The notes under the pieces are model-generated. The model was not told the origin of the DNA, did no database searches, and saw only the letters and a program-made list of their open reading frames with translations. Below are positions 60,067-64,000 of a stretch of DNA of 64,000 bases, piece after piece. The position numbers and the translations under genes were made by a program. Origin of the DNA: an uncultured Eubacteriales bacterium (GTDB lineage: Bacteria; Bacillota; Clostridia; Oscillospirales; UBA644); contig URFZ01000003.1 in NCBI GenBank assembly GCA_900547165.1, forward strand, positions 94,065 through 158,064. The letters run 5' to 3'. How positions within the stretch are numbered: position 1 is the first letter of the stretch; each line of letters opens with the position of its first letter.

Positions 60067-61500
60067 CTAATCCGTCAGTTCGGCGTATACCGCCCAGTTG
60101 GCACAACGAATGCCTTTCAGACGCACCTTGTCGCCCTCTTTAAAAGTTTTTCCGTCCGTCTCAAACTTTACGATGGTATTGTTTGACGTTCTTGCGAGCA
60201 TGGCGGTTTCCGAATTCTCGGCAAATCCGTCTACAACAGCCTCAAAGACTTTTCCGACGAATGCGGAATTTTTCTTTGTGCTGATTTCGTTCTGCACGGA
60301 AAGCAGACGGTTAAAACGCTCTTTTTTAACGTCCTGCGGTATCTGGTCTCTCATTTCCGCCGCAGGCGTTCCCTTTCGAGGTGAATAGATGAACGTATAA
60401 AGTCCGTTATACTCCACTTTGCGTATCAAATCAAGTGTAGCAAGGAAGTCTTCCTCCGTTTCACCGGGAAAACCTACAATAATATCGCTTGTCAGTGCCA
60501 CATCTGGAATTTTCTTTTTTGCGTAATCTATCAGCGAAAGATATTTTTCCGAGGTGTAATGCCTGTTCATCTTTTTCAAAACGGCGTCGCTGCCGCTCTG
60601 AACAGGCAAATGCAGATGTTTACATACCTTGTCGCATTCCGCTATCGTGTCAATAAGTTTTTCCGTTGCGTCTTTCGGATGCGATGTCATAAACTTAACG
60701 GTAAAATCTCCGTCAATCTTATTTATGTCCCGAAGCAGGTCGGAAAAATCATAACCGATATCAAGGTCTTTGCAATACGAATTGACGTTTTGCCCGAGCA
60801 GCGTTATCTCTTTATATCCCTCGGCAACAAGTCCGCGAACTTCTTCAAGAACGTTTTCGGGTCGGCGGCTTCTTTCGCGTCCGCGAACATAAGGCACTAT
60901 GCAATATGAGCAAAAATTGTTGCAACCGGACATTATCGAGACCCAAGCCTTTACTTTGTCTCTGCGGCGAATCGGAAGTCCTTCCGCTACGCGCCCGTCT
61001 TCCGAAGTTACGTCAAACACACGTTTTCCGCCCGTAAGAATACGGTAAAGATTTTCGGGGAAGCGATAAAGCGCGTGCGTTCCGAAAACAAGATCGACGT
61101 GCCTGTACTTTGTTTTTATCTGCTCGGCAATATGAGGTTGCGTCATCATACATCCGCAGAGGCAGATTTTCAGATTCGGGTTTTCTCTTTTATTTTTGAC
61201 AAGTGCGCCGACATTTCCGAAAACTTTTGTTTCGGCATGTTCGCGAACCGCGCAGGTGTTAAAAAGAATCAGGTCTGCAATGTCTTTGTTGTCCGTATAT
61301 TCGTAACCCATTTGAAGCAGCATTCCGTCAAGACGTTCGGTGTCGTTCTCGTTTTGCTGACAACCGTATGTGGCGGAAAAAAATCTCGGTTTTCTTCCGT
61401 GCGTCTGTTCAAATTCCGCAGAAATACGACCTACCCTTTCGGTATATTCTTTCTGCTCTTCCGTCTCTTCCTCGGACAGTATCCTGTTTTTTGCCGACAC
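60067..61500 (-). CDS. miaB: tRNA-2-methylthio-N6-dimethylallyladenosine synthase
   Basis: A radical-SAM methylthiotransferase that modifies i6A37 made by MiaA. The N-terminal domain has its cluster cysteines in TYGCQQNENDTE (Cys47), NTCAVRE and LCGCM. The radical-SAM motif is CNNFCSYC, and a C-terminal TRAM domain ends the 477-residue chain. Translation starts at GTG, with GGAGG seven bases upstream. It is the first gene of the long minus-strand run and has its own promoter. Confidence 0.96.
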   Translation of the reverse strand: MSAKNRILSEEETEEQKEYTERVGRISAEFEQTHGRKPRFFSATYGCQQNENDTERLDGMLLQMGYEYTDNKDIADLILFNTCAVREHAETKVFGNVGALVKNKRENPNLKICLCGCMMTQPHIAEQIKTKYRHVDLVFGTHALYRFPENLYRILTGGKRVFDVTSEDGRVAEGLPIRRRDKVKAWVSIMSGCNNFCSYCIVPYVRGRERSRRPENVLEEVRGLVAEGYKEITLLGQNVNSYCKDLDIGYDFSDLLRDINKIDGDFTVKFMTSHPKDATEKLIDTIAECDKVCKHLHLPVQSGSDAVLKKMNRHYTSEKYLSLIDYAKKKIPDVALTSDIIVGFPGETEEDFLATLDLIRKVEYNGLYTFIYSPRKGTPAAEMRDQIPQDVKKERFNRLLSVQNEISTKKNSAFVGKVFEAVVDGFAENSETAMLARTSNNTIVKFETDGKTFKEGDKVRLKGIRCANWAVYAELTD

Positions 61501-61541
61501 CGCTTATCCTCCGTGCTCTGCTTGTGTTTTGATTATTCTTT

Positions 61542-61570
61542 ATTATAATACAAAAGTCTTTATTTGTAAA
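61542..61570 (-). promoter_or_regulatory. Sigma-A promoter of the miaB-mutS-mutL run
   Basis: TTTACA (61565-61570) and TATAAT (61542-61547) on the minus strand, spaced by 17 bases, 42 bases before the miaB start. Confidence 0.85.
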
Positions 61571-61653
61571 TATATAACCGTAATGTTTCCTAAAAATTTT
61601 AACATACGATCTTCTGTTCGAAAATTATTTCGATATTTTGTTCGGATTGCAGG

Positions 61654-61682
61654 TTGAAAAACGGAGCGGAATGTGATAAACT
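61654..61682 (+). promoter_or_regulatory. Promoter of the small Cys protein-pgi pair
   Basis: TTGAAA (61654-61659) and TAAACT (61677-61682) with a 17-base spacer, 55 bases before the small gene. The -10 is imperfect. Confidence 0.55.
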
Positions 61683-61737
61683 ATAAAATAATATATTATT
61701 TGTCGCGCGTGCGCGACCTTCGGAACGGAGAATCGAC

Positions 61738-61950
61738 ATGAAAGTCTTCGGAAAAGGTATCGAACAAAACTGCGAATATTGCAAAAGAGGCACACTTCTC
61801 TGCGATGAAGACGGTGTTGTCTGTGATAAATACGGATACATAAAAAGAAAATACGACTGCAAAAAATTCGTATACGACCCGTTAAAAAGAACTCCGAAAA
61901 GCGCCGAGTTGTCAATGGATTTCGACGCTTCGGATTTTTCAATAGAATAA
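61738..61950 (+). CDS. Small Cys-rich protein, unknown function
   Basis: A 70-residue protein with Cys12, 15, 22, 29 and 41. The CEYC pair and the later Cys residues suggest a small zinc ribbon. The middle reads KKFVYDPLKRTP, a phrase I recall from short uncharacterised clostridial proteins. The C-terminal 20 residues are acidic. GGAG precedes the ATG. It is 25 bases before pgi and probably cotranscribed. Confidence 0.8.
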   Translation: MKVFGKGIEQNCEYCKRGTLLCDEDGVVCDKYGYIKRKYDCKKFVYDPLKRTPKSAELSMDFDASDFSIE

Positions 61951-61975
61951 CTTAATCTCAAAAGGAGTTTTTATT

Positions 61976-63310
61976 ATGTCAATCAAACTCAACACTTCTT
62001 ACCTCAAAGGTTTTGTCGGCGAAAACGAATTTGCCGCAATAGCGCCGCAGGTAAGAGCTGCTCATGAAATGCTCACCAACAAATCCGGTCTCGGTTCGGA
62101 TTTCACGGGTTGGGTCGATCTGCCTGTAGATTACGACAAAGAGGAATTTGCCCGCATTAAAAAGAGCGCGCAGAAGATCATTTCCGATTCCGATGTGCTT
62201 CTCGTTGTCGGAATAGGCGGTTCGTATCTCGGAGCGAGAGCCGTTATCGAAGCAATAAAAAGCCCGCTTTACAACAATCTCAAAAAAGATACGCCCGAGA
62301 TATACTTCCTCGGCAACAGCATTTCTTCCACCTACTTCCGCGAAGTTCTTTCGCTTTGCGAAGGCAAGGATTTCAGCGTTAACGTGATATCCAAATCGGG
62401 CACGACGACGGAACCCGCCATAGCGTTCCGCGTTCTTAAAGAAATGCTTGAAAAGAAATACGGCAAAGAGGGCGCAAAGGGCAGAATTTACGCTACCACA
62501 GACAAAGCAAAGGGCACTCTTAAAGAACTGGCGGACGCAGAGGGTTACGAAACGTTCGTTGTTCCCGACGATGTCGGAGGCAGATATTCTGTACTTACCG
62601 CTGTCGGACTTCTTCCCATTGCTTGCGCAGGCATTGACATAAACAAACTCATGCAGGGCGCACAGGACGCGCACAAGACGTATGCCGACCCCGATATTGA
62701 AAAGAATGACTGCTACAAATTTGCGGCTGTCAGAAACATTCTTCTCAGAAAGAGCAGAACCACGGAAATAACCGTTGCATACGAGCCGTATATGTGGTGC
62801 TTCGGCGAATGGATAAAGCAACTTTTCGGAGAAAGCGAAGGCAAAGACGGCAAAGGTCTCTTCCCCGCTTCGATGATATTCTCTACCGACCTTCACTCGC
62901 TCGGGCAGTACGTTCAGCAGGGACTTCGCAACATGTATGAATCCGTTATCTGGGTCAAGAATGCAAAACTCGACCAGGAAATTCCGTTTGAAGAGTCCAA
63001 TGCAGACGGACTGAACTTCGTTGCAGGCAAAAATATGCAGTTTGTCAATGAAAAGGCGTTCCAAGGCACTGTTCTTGCGCACGCACAGGGCGGCGTTCCG
63101 AGCGTAGTTCTCGAACTTGACGAAATGAATGAGTTCACCATGGGACAACTTATATACTTCTATGAAAAGGCTTGCGGAATTTCCGCATACGTTCTCGGCG
63201 TAAATCCGTTTGACCAGCCCGGCGTTCAGATGTACAAGAGCAATATGTTCGCACTGCTCGGCAAGCCCGGCTACGAAGACAAAAAAGCAGAGTTGGAAAA
63301 TTTGCTATAA
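61976..63310 (+). CDS. pgi: Glucose-6-phosphate isomerase
   Basis: This enzyme interconverts glucose-6-phosphate and fructose-6-phosphate in glycolysis. The 444-residue size is that of the short Gram-positive type. Family blocks include VGIGGSYLGARA, VISKSGTTTEPA (phosphate-binding Ser-Lys-Ser-Gly-Thr-Thr) and the C-terminal GVNPFDQPGVQMYKSN. AAAGGAG precedes the ATG. No other glycolytic gene is in the window. Confidence 0.97.
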   Translation: MSIKLNTSYLKGFVGENEFAAIAPQVRAAHEMLTNKSGLGSDFTGWVDLPVDYDKEEFARIKKSAQKIISDSDVLLVVGIGGSYLGARAVIEAIKSPLYNNLKKDTPEIYFLGNSISSTYFREVLSLCEGKDFSVNVISKSGTTTEPAIAFRVLKEMLEKKYGKEGAKGRIYATTDKAKGTLKELADAEGYETFVVPDDVGGRYSVLTAVGLLPIACAGIDINKLMQGAQDAHKTYADPDIEKNDCYKFAAVRNILLRKSRTTEITVAYEPYMWCFGEWIKQLFGESEGKDGKGLFPASMIFSTDLHSLGQYVQQGLRNMYESVIWVKNAKLDQEIPFEESNADGLNFVAGKNMQFVNEKAFQGTVLAHAQGGVPSVVLELDEMNEFTMGQLIYFYEKACGISAYVLGVNPFDQPGVQMYKSNMFALLGKPGYEDKKAELENLL

Positions 63311-63366
63311 TTATGGCAAAAGTGTTATACAGTTTCAACAAACTTCAAGAAATTGTCACCGACGTA

Positions 63367-63395
63367 TTGAAATGAAAGCGTCGCTATGCTATAAT
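63367..63395 (+). promoter_or_regulatory. Sigma-A promoter of the P-loop protein gene
   Basis: TTGAAA (63367-63372) and a perfect TATAAT (63390-63395), 17 bases apart, 95 bases before the start codon. Confidence 0.85.
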
Positions 63396-63421
63396 TAAAG
63401 CAAGAGAAAAAACAACAGTAT

Positions 63422-63449
63422 CCCGTATGATTTCCGTAAGGAATACGGG
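63422..63449 (+). other. Leader hairpin of the P-loop protein gene
   Basis: CCCGTA (63422-63427) pairs with TACGGG (63444-63449), and inside it TTCC/GGAA closes a GTAA tetraloop. It lies in the transcribed leader, with no T run after it, so a stability or translational role is more likely than termination. Confidence 0.45.
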
Positions 63450-63490
63450 GTTGCGCAACATCAATATTATCCGAAAAGGAGTGCATCCAC

Positions 63491-63895
63491 ATGATCAAAC
63501 TTGTAATGGGTCTCAAAGGAACAGGCAAGACAAAGGAACTTATTTCCACCGTAAATTCCGTTGCTAAAACTGCGGAAGGAAGCGTTATCTGTCTTGAAAG
63601 AGATGACAAACTCAGATACGAGATCGACCCGAAAGTAAGACTTATAAGCACTGACGAATACGGTATCAACGACTACGATATGTTCTTCGGCTTCATCGGA
63701 GGACTCAGAGCATCAAACTATGATATAACCGAAATTTTTGTTGACTCCATAACAAAGATTTGTCGTTCCGACAACGTTGAAGAACTTGAAACGTTCCTTG
63801 ACGAACTCGAAGCGATCGCGGACGGAATCGACTTCTTTATCACGGTCAGCATGGATATTTCCCTTGCAACGCCGAAGATTCAGAAATACCTGTAA
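63491..63895 (+). CDS. P-loop protein of unknown function
   Basis: A 134-residue protein starting with a Walker A motif GLKGTGKT (7-14) and containing a hydrophobic strand ending in Asp (TEIFVDSI) that could be Walker B. It is too short for a full AAA or kinase domain. I recall similar stand-alone ATP-binding-like proteins in Clostridia without known role. AAAAGGAG lies in front of the ATG, with a longer than usual gap. It has its own promoter and terminator, so it is a single-gene unit. Confidence 0.85.
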   Translation: MIKLVMGLKGTGKTKELISTVNSVAKTAEGSVICLERDDKLRYEIDPKVRLISTDEYGINDYDMFFGFIGGLRASNYDITEIFVDSITKICRSDNVEELETFLDELEAIADGIDFFITVSMDISLATPKIQKYL

Positions 63896-63917
63896 TCAAC
63901 AGCAAAAAACAAATATC

Positions 63918-63942
63918 GGGACGACCGTTCTTCGGTCGTCCC
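63918..63942 (+). terminator. Terminator of the P-loop protein gene
   Basis: GGGACGACCG (63918-63927) and CGGTCGTCCC (63933-63942) form a perfect 10-bp stem, followed by TTGTTGT. It stands 22 bases after the stop. Confidence 0.83.
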
Positions 63943-63956
63943 TTGTTGTAATCGAA

Positions 63957-63979
63957 AACCACGCGATAGTCGCGTGGTT
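63957..63979. other. Hairpin at the window end
   Basis: AACCACGCGA (63957-63966) pairs perfectly with TCGCGTGGTT (63970-63979) around TAG. It may be the terminator of a convergent gene outside the window, but no T run is visible on either side within view. Confidence 0.45.
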
Positions 63980-64000
63980 CAAAAGAGGTTAAACCGTTGG

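Noticed and set aside
63313..63375. 20-residue frame starting three bases after pgi
   Set aside because: No ribosome site, no pattern in the peptide, and its end runs into the next promoter. Most likely chance.
1..64000. Search for CRISPR arrays, transposases, phage genes, rRNA and att sites
   Set aside because: No regularly spaced direct repeats, no transposase or integrase motifs and no rRNA-like stretches were seen. The only tRNA-linked repeat is the inverted repeat at 43016-43068.

Overview
The window looks like a chromosomal segment of an endospore-forming, Gram-positive member of the Clostridia (Firmicutes), with moderate GC by eye. The pointers are a spoIIR gene, a SepF/YlmH/DivIVA cell-division cluster, a T-box leader, a type III glutamine synthetase, an ANTAR-domain regulator beside glutamine synthetase, DapL-type diaminopimelate synthesis, and Firmicutes neighbour pairs (ywiB-argS, yloU-yloV, miaB-ymcA-mutS-mutL). 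Almost every base is in ordinary core genes. I see no prophage, insertion sequence, CRISPR array or rRNA operon. The many long open frames opposite these genes are antisense shadows and are not listed.

Layout. (1) 1-6780, minus strand: a zinc-type dehydrogenase followed by a 2-oxoacid dehydrogenase complex (E2, E3, and an E1 whose alpha and beta chains are fused), from one strong promoter to a hairpin terminator at the window edge. (2) 6806-14462, minus: a housekeeping run asp23/yloU, fakA-like, yqhQ-like, prmC, ddl, ywiB-like, argS, tadA. (3) 14547-20110: three small unknown genes, a yfcE-type phosphodiesterase, spoIIR, an isolated tyrosine-kinase module (cpsC-, cpsD-, cpsB-like), and prmA. 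(4) 20222-20745: tRNA-Ser(GGA) and a 40-residue peptide gene closed by a strong terminator. (5) 20883-42237: a glutamine and nitrogen hub. On the minus strand are glnN, guaA, a T-box leader, asnB, gltB and gltD. Divergently on the plus strand are glnA, an ANTAR regulator, pyrG, purB, purA, nadE, dapF and dapL. (6) 42294-43200: a YcxB-like membrane protein, tRNA-Arg(CCG), and several hairpins including a 25-bp-arm inverted repeat that contains the tRNA 3' end. (7) 43201-61570, minus: one long run miaB, ricA/ymcA-like, mutS, mutL, miaA, an HlyD-like protein, yggS, sepF, ylmH, divIVA, ileS, lspA, an rluD-like gene, and a large lipoprotein with a foldase-like C-terminus. (8) 61654-64000, plus: a small Cys-rich protein, pgi, and an unknown P-loop protein.

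How it works together. The most interesting part is region 5. Two unrelated glutamine synthetases (glnN and glnA) are divergent from near-consensus promoters 41 bases apart. Each has a short leader with an intrinsic terminator, and just ahead of it a hairpin with a six-base loop of the A1..G4 type recognised by ANTAR proteins. The ANTAR regulator encoded directly after glnA has a receiver domain lacking the phospho-acceptor Asp, so it may sense something other than a kinase. I infer that it antiterminates both synthetase genes. Downstream of glnN, asnB sits behind an asparagine-specific T-box whose final helix covers the asnB ribosome binding site instead of forming a terminator, so control there appears translational. 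The genes around these switches make glutamine (glnN, glnA) or spend it (gltBD, guaA, asnB, pyrG), with nadE using ammonia.
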